A stretch of DNA of 64,000 bases from Chryseobacterium gleum (GTDB lineage Bacteria; Bacteroidota; Bacteroidia; Flavobacteriales_D; Crocinitomicaceae): positions 1 to 64,000 of the forward strand of contig CAMDFX010000004.1 in NCBI GenBank assembly GCA_945897805.1, written 5' to 3'. The notes under the pieces were generated by a model. It had not been told where the DNA came from. It did not search any database and worked only from the letters and a program-made list of their open reading frames with translations. Shown in pieces: positions 1 to 10,317 of the stretch. The position numbers and the translations under genes were made by a program. The stretch's first letter is position 1; every line of letters begins with the position of its first letter.

Positions 1-421
<421 letters not shown>

Positions 422-464
422 GTCCTTACTTATTATTACTTCAATCGCCAATTGTCAATTTCTA

Positions 465-508
465 AGATATTAGATAAAGAGACATTAGACAAAAGACATT
501 AGACAAAA
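465..508. repeat. 14-bp tandem repeat in the 23S-5S spacer
   Basis: The unit gacattagacaaaa occurs twice in perfect tandem (481-494 and 495-508), preceded by a degenerate third copy at about 465-480. Runs of a partly complementary motif (aagtctaaa, aatctaaa) follow at about 523-548, so the spacer transcript could fold on itself. The function is unknown; slippage during replication or a role in rRNA processing are both possible. Confidence 0.6.
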
Positions 509-570
509 GACTTGAAAAGGTTAAAAGTCTAAAGTCTAAAATCTAAAATCTCCCAAGTCTTACAATTTTA

Positions 571-680
<110 letters not shown>

Positions 681-685
681 TTTAT

Positions 686-722
686 AAATCCCGTACGATA
701 AGTTGTACGGGATTTTTTTTTG
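686..722 (+). terminator. Intrinsic terminator of the rRNA operon
   Basis: A perfect 11-bp stem (aaatcccgtac at 686-696 with gtacgggattt at 705-715) encloses an 8-nt loop and runs into a T tract. It lies directly after 5S rRNA. Confidence 0.93.
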
Positions 723-821
723 CCCTTTTTTTTTTAGAATTTAATTTCTAAATTTAGGAATGTTTCGCCTGGAATGAAATGAGGTTACTTCAAAACCAAC
801 ATAACATAAAATTTTTGACAT

Positions 822-850
822 AAAAAAATCCCATTTTAAAAATGAGATTT
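822..850 (-). terminator. Intrinsic terminator after the DUF1456 gene
   Basis: Read on the minus strand, aaatctcat (850-842) pairs with atgggattt (834-826) with one mismatch and runs into seven T residues. It lies 20 bp beyond the stop codon of the leftward gene at 870-1118. Confidence 0.75.
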
Positions 851-869
851 ACTTTGTTACTTTTGGTAT

Positions 870-1118
870 TTATAGCGATTCTTCCTCTTCCGGTTTTGCT
901 TCCTTTGTGCCTCTCATATGAATAATCAATCCATTGAGAAAATTACGTAAAATTTGGTCACCGCACTCTTTGTATTTTGGATGATCTTCACTTCTAAATA
1001 ACGCACCTAATTCACTTGTGGAAACTTTGAAATCTACGAGCTTCATTATTTCAACTATTTCGTCATTTCTTAATTGCAAAGCTACTCGAAGCTTCTTCAA
1101 AATATCATTATTTGTCAT
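870..1118 (-). CDS. DUF1456 (YehS-like) family protein, single-domain form
   Basis: The 82-aa product starts MTNNDILKKLRVALQLRND and contains FLNGLIIHMRG near residues 60-70. Both stretches match the conserved repeat of DUF1456 proteins, whose function is not known. E. coli YehS is about 156 aa and holds two copies of this roughly 70-residue unit. This gene holds one copy plus a short acidic tail (EEEE), so it is a natural half-length form or a shortened version. No catalytic residues are evident. It is a single leftward gene with its own terminator and a likely promoter box just upstream. Confidence 0.8.
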   Translation of the reverse strand: MTNNDILKKLRVALQLRNDEIVEIMKLVDFKVSTSELGALFRSEDHPKYKECGDQILRNFLNGLIIHMRGTKEAKPEEEESL

Positions 1119-1137
1119 CTTTGTATTTTAGTTTAAT

Positions 1138-1145
1138 CAAAGGTA
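1138..1145 (-). promoter_or_regulatory. Bacteroidota -7 box upstream of the DUF1456 gene
   Basis: CAAAGGTA on the plus strand reads TACCTTTG on the minus strand, a perfect TAnnTTTG match, 20 bp upstream of the start codon at 1118. I saw no TTG at the ideal -33 distance, so support rests on the -7 element and its position. Confidence 0.5.
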
Positions 1146-1163
1146 AAGATTTAATCGACTTGA

Positions 1164-2024
1164 TTAGATAAATTGAAAGTCAACTCGTCTATTGTGTTGT
1201 TTTCCTTCTGAGGTTTGATTGTTGTCAATGGGCATTTTTTCACCCTTAAAGTCGATTACTAGTTTAAATGATTCCAATCCACATTTTAAGAAATATTCTT
1301 GAATTGCTTTCGCTCTCCTGGCAGATAAATCAACATTGTAAATATCTGAACCGTCAGCATCAGTATGACCAATGATTTTAATTCGTAAATCAGAATGTCC
1401 ATTTACAACCCTTGCCATTTTTGCCAAGTAATTGTAGAATTCTGGTTTAATTTCAGCCTTGTCATGGTCAAAATAAATCGGTTGAAATTGAAAGTTTTTT
1501 CTTTCCAGTTCTTGTATTTCAGGTGCTTTTCGCCCTTTTAACAAATCGACGAGAAATCGATCTCTCCAAGAATGATCAATCAATACAGGGTCTAAATCAT
1601 TAAAAGTTGCAGTTGATCGATACAAAATAACTTTCCCCGTATTTCCTCTGCAGCTATTACTGATAAATGTGCCTTCCAAATAGCCAGTTGTATCTACATA
1701 TTGTAAAAATAAATCAATGGCACAAACCTTAATTTTAGATGAAATTTTCTTTTTTTCGACAATGAACTGTGATATTTTGATTTCGTTTTTATCAACCGAA
1801 CCTTTGGTTTTGTAAATTATATAATTAACTGATTTGTAGTGTTCCTCTCGGGTTTTTCCAGTAATCACATTCCCATTTTGCTCAAGTGAAAGGTAGAAAA
1901 TGATACTCTCTGCGTTCTTCTGTCCATCCTTGAGCAAAATTCCTTGCCAGTTTCCTTTTAGGTTAACTTGAGAAATCAAATTGGTGGAAAAAATGATTAA
2001 AATAGTCAATATTAAATTCTTCAT
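1164..2024 (-). CDS. Secreted protein with C-terminal OmpA-like peptidoglycan-binding domain
   Basis: The 286-aa protein begins with a signal peptide (MKNLILTILIIFSTNLISQ). Residues about 20-150 form a Bacteroidota-type N-terminal module that I do not recognise. Residues about 183-286 form an OmpA/MotB domain: YFDHDKAEIKP opens it, GHTDADGS and NVDLSARRAKAI give the peptidoglycan-binding core, and NRRVDF closes it. It probably sits in the periplasm or outer membrane and anchors to peptidoglycan. There is no N-terminal beta-barrel, so it is not a classical OmpA porin. It stands alone, divergent from the glutathione peroxidase gene. Confidence 0.82.
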   Translation of the reverse strand: MKNLILTILIIFSTNLISQVNLKGNWQGILLKDGQKNAESIIFYLSLEQNGNVITGKTREEHYKSVNYIIYKTKGSVDKNEIKISQFIVEKKKISSKIKVCAIDLFLQYVDTTGYLEGTFISNSCRGNTGKVILYRSTATFNDLDPVLIDHSWRDRFLVDLLKGRKAPEIQELERKNFQFQPIYFDHDKAEIKPEFYNYLAKMARVVNGHSDLRIKIIGHTDADGSDIYNVDLSARRAKAIQEYFLKCGLESFKLVIDFKGEKMPIDNNQTSEGKQHNRRVDFQFI

Positions 2025-2154
2025 AGTTCTTTATTCGTATGTAATTTTATTTTGTTCCAATTAATTAAACTTATTTATGAACTTTTTCCTAGTTTTGATT
2101 GTTTTTGATTAATAACAGTTAAAATTTGGTATTATTTCCCTAAATCATTTCAAT

Positions 2155-2688
2155 ATGAAAACAATCTTTTTAGTAGCATTCTTAATTGTCAGTGGACTAA
2201 CTTTTTCACAAACAATCTACGATTATAAAGTAGAAAATATCAATGGAAAATCTTTTGACTTATCAACTTTGAAAGGAAAAAAAGTAATGATTGTAAATAC
2301 AGCCTCTAAATGTGGATTAACCCCACAATATGAACAATTAGAAGAATTATATAAAAAATATAAAAATCAAAATTTTGTGATTGTTGGTTTTCCTGCCAAT
2401 AATTTCATGAAACAAGAACCAGGGACGAATGATGAAATTGAATCTTTTTGCCAAAAAAATTATGGGGTAACTTTTCCGATGATGTCAAAAATTTCAGTGA
2501 AAGGAAATGATATGGATCCTTTGTATAAATTTTTAACAACCAAATCGCTAAATAAGCTTGAAGATAATGAGGTAAAATGGAATTTTCAGAAGTACTTGAT
2601 TGATGAAAAAGGAAACTTAGTAAAAGTTATAAATCCAAGCACTTCCCCAACAGATAAAGACATAATCAAGTGGATTGAAACAAAATAA
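2155..2688 (+). CDS. Glutathione peroxidase-family protein, exported
   Basis: The 177-aa thioredoxin-fold peroxidase carries an N-terminal signal sequence ending near residue 19 (LTFSQ), so it probably reduces peroxides outside the cytoplasm. The peroxidatic cysteine lies in NTASKCGLT (Cys53, not selenocysteine), and the Trp-Asn pair of the active site is in KWNF (142-143). Where most bacterial relatives have FPCNQF, this protein reads FPANNF (79-84), so both the usual resolving cysteine and the catalytic Gln are replaced. The reductant is therefore uncertain; thioredoxin is more likely than glutathione. A second, cytoplasmic-looking paralogue lies at 35926-36516. Confidence 0.85.
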   Translation: MKTIFLVAFLIVSGLTFSQTIYDYKVENINGKSFDLSTLKGKKVMIVNTASKCGLTPQYEQLEELYKKYKNQNFVIVGFPANNFMKQEPGTNDEIESFCQKNYGVTFPMMSKISVKGNDMDPLYKFLTTKSLNKLEDNEVKWNFQKYLIDEKGNLVKVINPSTSPTDKDIIKWIETK

Positions 2689-2714
2689 AATACTTAGATT
2701 TTTACGATCTTTAT

Positions 2715-2750
2715 AAAGTGGATATTTTGTTGATAAATATCCACTTTTTT
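2715..2750 (+). terminator. Intrinsic terminator after the exported glutathione peroxidase
   Basis: A perfect 13-bp stem (aaagtggatattt at 2715-2727 with aaatatccacttt at 2735-2747) has a 7-nt loop and continues into T residues, 26 bp after the stop codon. Confidence 0.88.
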
Positions 2751-2785
2751 GCGTTTATTGAGCCGTATTTTTAGCTTCAGTTTTG

Positions 2786-2793
2786 TATATTTG
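2786..2793 (+). promoter_or_regulatory. Bacteroidota -7 box upstream of gyrB
   Basis: TATATTTG matches the TAnnTTTG consensus exactly and lies 38 bp upstream of the gyrB start. The nearest TTG (2758-2760) is 25 bp upstream, longer than the usual 19-21, so the -33 element is unclear. Confidence 0.55.
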
Positions 2794-2804
2794 TTCGTAA
2801 ATAA

Positions 2805-4784
<1,980 letters not shown>

Positions 4785-4809
4785 TCAAATTTGAATTATA
4801 AAACTTAGT

Positions 4810-4840
4810 AGGGTTGTTCGTCAAGAATGACCCTTTTTTT
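4810..4840 (+). terminator. Intrinsic terminator after gyrB
   Basis: agggttgttc (4810-4819) pairs with gaatgaccct (4825-4834) over 10 bp, including two G-U pairs, with a 5-nt loop and a run of seven T residues. Confidence 0.85.
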
Positions 4841-4882
4841 GTGAATCAATTTTAAGCTGTTGGGAAATTAAAAAGTTTTTTC

Positions 4883-4990
4883 AAAAAAAATCCCGAACAT
4901 TTAAAAAAAACATTCGGGACCAATTCGAGTGAGAGGTGGAAGCCAACCCACAAGTTTATAAATGATTGTAAATTTATTAATTTGGGAGAT
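4883..4990 (-). ncRNA. Candidate small RNA or orphan terminator in the gyrB-nadC gap
   Basis: The 369-bp gap 4785-5153 has no gene. On the minus strand tcccgaa (4919-4913) pairs with ttcggga (4897-4891) and runs into eight T residues (4890-4883), which is a good leftward terminator. No leftward gene precedes it, because nadC is rightward. The terminator is preceded by a GC-richer stretch (about 4920-4955) containing ggttggcttccacc, a bulged self-complementary segment. A short leftward transcript would explain this, but no clear promoter was found and the RNA end is a guess. Confidence 0.3.
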
Positions 4991-5153
4991 TTTATCCAAT
5001 TGTAAATTATTCGGATAAAAGACTCTGTAAATTTAATCAGAAATATCGAGTGTTTACTTTTGTGATGAATCTTTTTTTTGATTCATTTTTTAATTCATGT
5101 TAATTCTTCCTTTCTTCAACTTCATACTTCATCATTTTTGCTAATTTTACCCT

Positions 5154-5996
5154 ATGATTTACGAGATTATTGACAACGCTTTGCGCGAAGATCTTGGAGA
5201 TGGAGATCACTCTTCATTGGCTTGTGTTCCTGAGAATGCAACTGGAAAAGCAACTTTGTTTGTGAAAGATGATGGTATTCTTGCAGGCGTTGAATTGGCT
5301 GAAATGATTTTCAAACGCTACGATCCAGCCTTGAAAATGGAAATCTTGATTCAAGATGGAGAAGTTGTTAAAAAAGGCGATATTGCATTTCATGTTTCAG
5401 GCTCGTCTCAATCTATTTTGGCAACAGAGCGTTTGGTGCTGAATTTCATGCAGCGAATGAGTGGAATTGCCACACAAACATTTCAAATCGTAAGCCTACT
5501 AGAAGGTTTGGATACACAGTTGTTGGACACTAGAAAAACGACTCCAGGAATTCGCTACATGGAAAAATGGGCGGTAAGAATCGGTGGAGGAAAAAATCAC
5601 CGATTTGCTTTGTATGACATGATTATGTTAAAAGACAATCACATCGATTACGCCGGTGGAATTACCCAAGCGATTGAAAGTACGAACGTTTATTTACAAA
5701 AAACGGGGAAATCTTTGAAAATCGAAGTCGAAGTGCGCAACGAACAAGAATTGGACGAGGTTTTGGCAATTGGAAAAGTAGATCGCATTATGTTGGACAA
5801 TTTTACACCGGAACAAATTTCAGCAGTTTTGCCAAAAATTCCAGCGAAATATGAAATAGAAGCGTCTGGTGGAATTACGCTTGACACCATCAGAAAATAC
5901 GCAGAAACTGGCGTTCATTTTATATCCGTTGGCGCTTTGACGCATAGCTTTAAAAGTTTGGATTTGAGTTTGAAAGCCGATTTTAGTTTGATCTAA
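5154..5996 (+). CDS. nadC: Nicotinate-nucleotide pyrophosphorylase (quinolinate phosphoribosyltransferase)
   Basis: This enzyme converts quinolinate and PRPP to nicotinate mononucleotide, releasing CO2 and pyrophosphate, in de novo NAD synthesis. The 280-aa length is standard. Recognisable stretches are the conserved Arg-containing DTRKTTPGIR (about 123-132), KWAVRIGGGKNHR (about 137-149), MLKDNH (about 157-162), the metal-binding MLDNF (about 208-212) and the phosphate-binding EASGG plus ISVGALTHS near the C terminus. No nadA or nadB is adjacent. Its TAA stop directly abuts the stop of the convergent DUF1003 gene. Confidence 0.96.
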   Translation: MIYEIIDNALREDLGDGDHSSLACVPENATGKATLFVKDDGILAGVELAEMIFKRYDPALKMEILIQDGEVVKKGDIAFHVSGSSQSILATERLVLNFMQRMSGIATQTFQIVSLLEGLDTQLLDTRKTTPGIRYMEKWAVRIGGGKNHRFALYDMIMLKDNHIDYAGGITQAIESTNVYLQKTGKSLKIEVEVRNEQELDEVLAIGKVDRIMLDNFTPEQISAVLPKIPAKYEIEASGGITLDTIRKYAETGVHFISVGALTHSFKSLDLSLKADFSLI

Positions 5997-6548
5997 TCAC
6001 AACTTTTTCAACAACTCCAGCTTCTCATCAATCTCTTTCAAAATCAGAAATTGCTTTTCTTGCGTTTCAAATAATGTTTTGATTTGGTCTTCTAAAAGCA
6101 AATCCATTTTTTGGTGCAAACTTCTGATTTGCATTTCAGATTTTAAGTTAATCAAATAATCGTTTTCGCTGCGTTTTCTGTCTTTTTCCTCCTGACGGTT
6201 TTGACTCATCATGATTATAGGCGCTTGCAATGCTGCGATGCACGATAAAATCAAATTCATCAAAATGAATGGGTAAGGGTCAAATTTCCATACGCCGAGC
6301 GCGAAAATATTGAAGATAATCCAAATCGTTAAAAAAACGCCGAAGAAGATGATAAATCTCCAGCTTCCGCCAAAATAAGCCACTTTATCAGAGATTTTCT
6401 GTCCTTGAGTCAAAATTTCTAAAGGTGGATTCAATAAATTTTGAATGATCAATTCTTCTGCTTCAATGGAGTCACGGACAATTTTATGCAGTTTTTCCAG
6501 TTGCTCAGTTTCTGTTTTGGAGATTTTTTCAACTAAATCAGATTTCAT
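5997..6548 (-). CDS. DUF1003 family membrane protein
   Basis: The 183-aa protein has two transmembrane helices (about 60-80 and 90-112), an amphipathic N terminus and a long helical C-terminal tail rich in Glu and Lys (about 120-183). The central pattern (VAYFGGSWRFI, then DPYPFILMNLILS and APIIMMSQNRQ) is characteristic of DUF1003 proteins. Their function is unknown; they are inner membrane proteins with cytoplasmic coiled-coil tails. The stop codon abuts that of nadC. The start lies 10 bp after the NYN-domain gene, so the two are probably co-transcribed. Confidence 0.85.
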   Translation of the reverse strand: MKSDLVEKISKTETEQLEKLHKIVRDSIEAEELIIQNLLNPPLEILTQGQKISDKVAYFGGSWRFIIFFGVFLTIWIIFNIFALGVWKFDPYPFILMNLILSCIAALQAPIIMMSQNRQEEKDRKRSENDYLINLKSEMQIRSLHQKMDLLLEDQIKTLFETQEKQFLILKEIDEKLELLKKL

Positions 6549-6558
6549 GCGTCTAAAT

Positions 6559-7359
6559 TTATTTTTTCAACATTCCCTTTTTCAATCTGATGTAAATGTG
6601 TTTCACATTTACTTTACCTGATTCTCGCTCATCAATTTCGAAAATATCCATACTTCTGAAAAGCGGCAACATCTTGGTAAATCCATAATTTCGCGGATCA
6701 AAATCAGGTTTTTTCTTTAACAACAAATTGCCCAATTCTCCCAAAAATGTCCAGCCATCTTCTTCTTCCAAATCTTCTATACTCTTGGTAACCAATTTAA
6801 TTAATTCAGGATCAATTAAATTTAAAGGATTTTGTTTCTTCTCTTTCGTTGGTGAATTTTCATCTGTACTTGGAATAATTTCCTTGGGTTTCAAAATCTC
6901 CAAATAGATGAATTTATCGCAAGCCGTAATGAAAGGTGTCAACGTTTTCTTTTCACCAATTCCAATCACTTTCATTCCTGATTCTCGCAGTCTGGTAGCC
7001 AATCTTGTGAAATCACTGTCGCTCGAAACGATGCAAAAACCATCTACTTTTCCTGTATATAAAATATCCATCGCATCAATAATCAATGCGCTGTCAGAAG
7101 CATTTTTTCCTGTCGTATAACTGTATTGTTGAATTGGCTGAATCGCATTTTCAAGCAACACTTTTTTCCATCCGGAAACGGTTGGCTTCGTCCAATCCGC
7201 GTAAATTCGTTTGAATGTTGGTGTTCCGTACTTCGCGATTTCTTGAAACATCTCTTTTACGTGAGAATAAGGCACGTTGTCGGCATCAATAAGTACCGCA
7301 AATTTTAAATCTTTGTTTGGTTCCATTTTATTCATTTTATCAATCAATTGAATTGACAA
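6559..7359 (-). CDS. NYN-domain (LabA/DUF88-like) protein with OST-HTH/LOTUS-type domain
   Basis: The N-terminal domain (about 17-160) is a PIN-like NYN nuclease fold with the usual acidic positions: AVLIDADN near 21-28, NASDSALIIDAMD near 86-98 and VSSDSDFTRL near 111-120. The C-terminal part (about 185-262) looks like an OST-HTH/LOTUS RNA-binding domain, including DGWTFLGELGNLLLKKKPDF and NYGFTKML. An RNA-cleaving or RNA-regulating role is expected from the family. The start is uncertain: Met9 and Met12 are alternatives, and MEPNKD (start 7326) would give the more typical N terminus. Confidence 0.85.
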   Translation of the reverse strand: MSIQLIDKMNKMEPNKDLKFAVLIDADNVPYSHVKEMFQEIAKYGTPTFKRIYADWTKPTVSGWKKVLLENAIQPIQQYSYTTGKNASDSALIIDAMDILYTGKVDGFCIVSSDSDFTRLATRLRESGMKVIGIGEKKTLTPFITACDKFIYLEILKPKEIIPSTDENSPTKEKKQNPLNLIDPELIKLVTKSIEDLEEEDGWTFLGELGNLLLKKKPDFDPRNYGFTKMLPLFRSMDIFEIDERESGKVNVKHIYIRLKKGMLKK

Positions 7360-7414
7360 AATATTGGCATTTCACTTTTGATTTGTATTAAAGGTACGGT
7401 TTAATTTTTAAATC

Positions 7415-8758
7415 CTATTTAATCGGTAACCACAAAATGAAAGTCGTTCCTTTTCCGACCACACTTTTCACTTGAATATGTCCGCCATGCTGTTCGATAA
7501 TGATCTTTACATAATACAATCCCAAGCCAAATCCTTTGACATTATGTAAGTTACCAGTTGGAACGCGGTAGAATTTATCGAAAATCAATTTGATGTCTTC
7601 CCGTCTGATTCCGATTCCGTTGTCGCCTACTTCAAGTATTAACCCATTTTTTTCATTCTTGGTACTAATTGTTATAGAAGGTTTTCCTTCGCAATATTTT
7701 ATGGCGTTGTCCAGTAAGTTGAAAACAACATTGCTAATGTGCACTGGATCAGCCTGAATACTAAAGTCGGTGGCTTGCAAATCTATTGTAATTTCTCCGC
7801 CGTGTTCTGCTTGATTGAATTCAAAATTGTCTTTTACTTCTTCAATCAAATCGTGCATGTCAAACAATTCCTTTTTCAAATGTAGCGTGTCTTTGTCCAT
7901 TTTAGCGACATTCAAAACACGTTCAACCTGATTTTCTAAGCGTTTATTTTCTTTGTAAATAATACTAGCATAACGCTTTAGCTTTTCAGGGTCTTGCGAG
8001 AAATCTCCTCGCATCAGCATATCGCTTGATAGGGCAATGGTCGAAATAGGCGTTTTCAATTCATGCGTCATGTTGTTGATAAAATCCGTTTTGATTTCTG
8101 ACAGTCTTTTTTGCTTCACAATGATATTGATTGCAAATGCAAAGAACAAAAACACCACAGAAACAATAAAGAGCATCAAAATCCACGGTGAACCCAATTC
8201 ATCTGCGGGATTTATTGATTTGGTAATCAATTTGGGAAAATAGACGGTGAAATAATGTCCGCTATTGTTGAGTTTTAAACTGGGGAACTTAAATTCTTTG
8301 GTCGAATCTTTGACTTGCGCATAAAGTGTATCTTTTGAAAAGTGAATCAAGTTACCAAAAACGATGCTGTCTGAAAAGCAATCGTAAATTCCGTACTGAA
8401 AATCTTGGTGTATGTTGTGCTCATAAAACTCACGAATCAATAATGTTTCCAAGTAAAACGGATTCAATTCTTCGTGAATATCGACACTAAAATAATTGGT
8501 TTTCACTTGTCTTACAGCGCCAAATAAATCTGAACTGTCTGAATATTGCGTTGAAATCGATTGCAAAACATTGCGCAAAGAAATATGAACATCTTCTGAA
8601 AAATGTTTCATATTTAATGAATCTTCTTTTTGCTGTATGGCAATATCTTTTTCCTGAACGGCAACCGTTTTTTTAATCCAATAATATTGCACAAAAAGGA
8701 TGCTCATCAAAGAAATGAGACCTAGAATGACAACGGAATTGATAGTTTTACGATTCAT
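7415..8758 (-). CDS. Membrane sensor histidine kinase
   Basis: The 447-aa protein has TM1 at about 8-27, a periplasmic sensor region of roughly 160 residues with no recognised domain, and TM2 at about 191-214. It has no HAMP domain. The kinase core follows: H box with His232 (NNMTHELKTP), N box (VVFNLLDNAIKYCEG), G1 (GDNGIGI), F box (FDKFYRVPTG) and G2 (GFGLGLYYVK). No response regulator is adjacent, so it is an orphan kinase. It lies 17 bp downstream of the rhodanese gene on the same strand, suggesting a shared transcript. Confidence 0.93.
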   Translation of the reverse strand: MNRKTINSVVILGLISLMSILFVQYYWIKKTVAVQEKDIAIQQKEDSLNMKHFSEDVHISLRNVLQSISTQYSDSSDLFGAVRQVKTNYFSVDIHEELNPFYLETLLIREFYEHNIHQDFQYGIYDCFSDSIVFGNLIHFSKDTLYAQVKDSTKEFKFPSLKLNNSGHYFTVYFPKLITKSINPADELGSPWILMLFIVSVVFLFFAFAINIIVKQKRLSEIKTDFINNMTHELKTPISTIALSSDMLMRGDFSQDPEKLKRYASIIYKENKRLENQVERVLNVAKMDKDTLHLKKELFDMHDLIEEVKDNFEFNQAEHGGEITIDLQATDFSIQADPVHISNVVFNLLDNAIKYCEGKPSITISTKNEKNGLILEVGDNGIGIRREDIKLIFDKFYRVPTGNLHNVKGFGLGLYYVKIIIEQHGGHIQVKSVVGKGTTFILWLPIK

Positions 8759-8775
8759 TTTAAATTTTTATTGCA

Positions 8776-9093
8776 TCAATATGCAGGCAAGGAAGAATCA
8801 ATTTGACGAATCCAATCTAAAATTCCACCTTCTAGATTTGCAAGGTTTGTATAACCGTAATTTTGCTCCAAAAACTGAATCACACTGGCACTTCGCATGC
8901 CTGATCTGCATTGAACAACGACTGGCTTGTCTTTCATGATTTCTTCAAATCTCGCAGGAATTTCGTTCATAGGAATCAAAGTTCCATGGATGTTGCACTG
9001 GTTATATTCATTTTGCTCGCGACAATCAATCAATTGAAAATCGACTTGGTCGTCGATCATTTTTTTTAATTCTTGAACGTTTATCTGCTTCAT
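8776..9093 (-). CDS. Rhodanese-like domain protein
   Basis: The 105-aa single-domain rhodanese has the active-site loop CRSGMR with Cys62, the entry motif LIDCREQNEY (about 21-30) and GGILDW near the C terminus. It probably acts as a cytoplasmic sulfur carrier or persulfide-handling protein. I chose the start MKQINVQELKK at 9093. The longer frame begins at an ATG (9174) inside the loop of the upstream gene's terminator and would add a hydrophobic stretch unlike the family. Residue spacing and length fit GlpE/PspE-like proteins, without the signal peptide of PspE. Confidence 0.87.
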   Translation of the reverse strand: MKQINVQELKKMIDDQVDFQLIDCREQNEYNQCNIHGTLIPMNEIPARFEEIMKDKPVVVQCRSGMRSASVIQFLEQNYGYTNLANLEGGILDWIRQIDSSLPAY

Positions 9094-9153
9094 TTTAATA
9101 TTTTGATGAAACAAAAATAAGCGAATTAAAGAATCAACAGAAAATAATAACAA

Positions 9154-9187
9154 TAAAAAAACGGTTTTACTCATGGCAAAACCGTTT
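9154..9187 (-). terminator. Intrinsic terminator after the ferredoxin reductase gene
   Basis: A perfect 10-bp stem (aaacggtttt at 9159-9168 with aaaaccgttt at 9178-9187) has a 9-nt loop, followed on the minus strand by a T run. It ends the gene at 9208-10218 and argues against translation starting at 9174. Confidence 0.88.
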
Positions 9188-9207
9188 ATGTTTGTAAAAC
9201 TGTCGTT

Positions 9208-10218
9208 TTAGAATCCTTGAACTCCGTTTACAGTCGTATATTTTAGAATGTTTTTTTTATCAGGATGAATTCTCGCAAAAGCCGATTGTAGTGCAATTGT
9301 TCCTTCGTGGAAACCACACAAAATCAATTTCAATTTTCCTTCATACGTGTTCACATCGCCGATGGCATAAATTCCTTCGATATTCGTTGAATAATCCTTT
9401 GTATCCACTTTAATTGCATTTTTCTCGATTTCCAATCCCCAATCTGCAATTGGACCCAAACTTGGTTTTAATCCAAAAAGTGGAATGAAATGGTCTGTAT
9501 CTCTGATGATTTCACCGTTTGTAGCATGTTGAATAATCACTTTTTCAAGATTGTTTGTGCCAGCCAAACCAACAACTTCCGCTTCTGTAATCAAAGTAAT
9601 TCTTCCTTGATCGGCAAAATCAATCACTTTTTGCACTGAATCTAAATGACCTCTAAACGAACTGCTTCGATGTACCAAAACTACTTCAGTCGCAATGTTT
9701 TTCTCAGCCAAAAAATAAGCCCAATCCAACGCAGAATCACCACCTCCAGCGATTACACAGCGTTTTCCTCTGTAAAATTCTGGATCTTTGATGATATATT
9801 CAACGCCGCGGTCTTCGAAATCGGTGATATTTGAAATTGGTGGTTTTCTTGGTTCAAAAACGCCCAAACCTCCTGCAATCATTACAATTGGTGCATGGTG
9901 TTGCGTACCTTTTACCGTCGTAACGATGAAACTTCCATCTTCTAATTTATCAATGCTTTTGGCAGCTTCGCCCAAGGTAAAACCTGGTTTGAAAGGAGCA
10001 GCTTGCGCCATTAAATTGTCCACCAATTCTCCGGCCAACACGGTAGGAAAACCTGGAATATCGTAAATTGGTTTTTTCGGATAAATCTCTGAACATTGAC
10101 CGCCTGGCTGAGGCAAAGAATCAATTAAATGACATTTTAATTTTAAAAGTCCTGCTTCAAATACTGCAAACAAACCGACAGGTCCTGCACCAATGATAAT
10201 AATATCTGTTTCAATCAT
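9208..10218 (-). CDS. Ferredoxin/flavodoxin--NADP(+) reductase, thioredoxin-reductase-like
   Basis: The 336-aa flavoprotein has an FAD-binding Rossmann motif (IIIIGAGPVGLFAVFEAG), the PGGQC stretch (about 47-51), a second nucleotide-binding motif for NADPH (IAGGGDSALDWA, about 157-168) and the C-terminal FAD contact GDVNTYEGKLKLI. It lacks the CxxC redox pair of true thioredoxin reductase. That is diagnostic of the YumC-type ferredoxin--NADP reductases. The start at 10218 (MIETDIIIIG) is preferred because a -7 box at 10243-10250 places the transcript start downstream of the alternative Met at 10245. Confidence 0.92.
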   Translation of the reverse strand: MIETDIIIIGAGPVGLFAVFEAGLLKLKCHLIDSLPQPGGQCSEIYPKKPIYDIPGFPTVLAGELVDNLMAQAAPFKPGFTLGEAAKSIDKLEDGSFIVTTVKGTQHHAPIVMIAGGLGVFEPRKPPISNITDFEDRGVEYIIKDPEFYRGKRCVIAGGGDSALDWAYFLAEKNIATEVVLVHRSSSFRGHLDSVQKVIDFADQGRITLITEAEVVGLAGTNNLEKVIIQHATNGEIIRDTDHFIPLFGLKPSLGPIADWGLEIEKNAIKVDTKDYSTNIEGIYAIGDVNTYEGKLKLILCGFHEGTIALQSAFARIHPDKKNILKYTTVNGVQGF

Positions 10219-10242
10219 TTTATTTAATTGGAAATATGGGTA

Positions 10243-10250
10243 CAAATTTA
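10243..10250 (-). promoter_or_regulatory. -7 box upstream of the ferredoxin reductase gene
   Basis: CAAATTTA on the plus strand is TAAATTTG on the minus strand, a perfect TAnnTTTG element, 24 bp upstream of the chosen start. The -33 element is not obvious. Confidence 0.5.
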
Positions 10251-10317
10251 ATCAACAATTCAGTAACAGAATTTAATTCTTTTTGTTTTGTTGGATTTTA
10301 AATTTTAGCCACTTGGA

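Noticed and set aside
9094-9174. Longer start for the rhodanese gene
   Set aside because: The ATG at 9174 sits in the loop of the upstream terminator and the added residues are hydrophobic and unlike the family.
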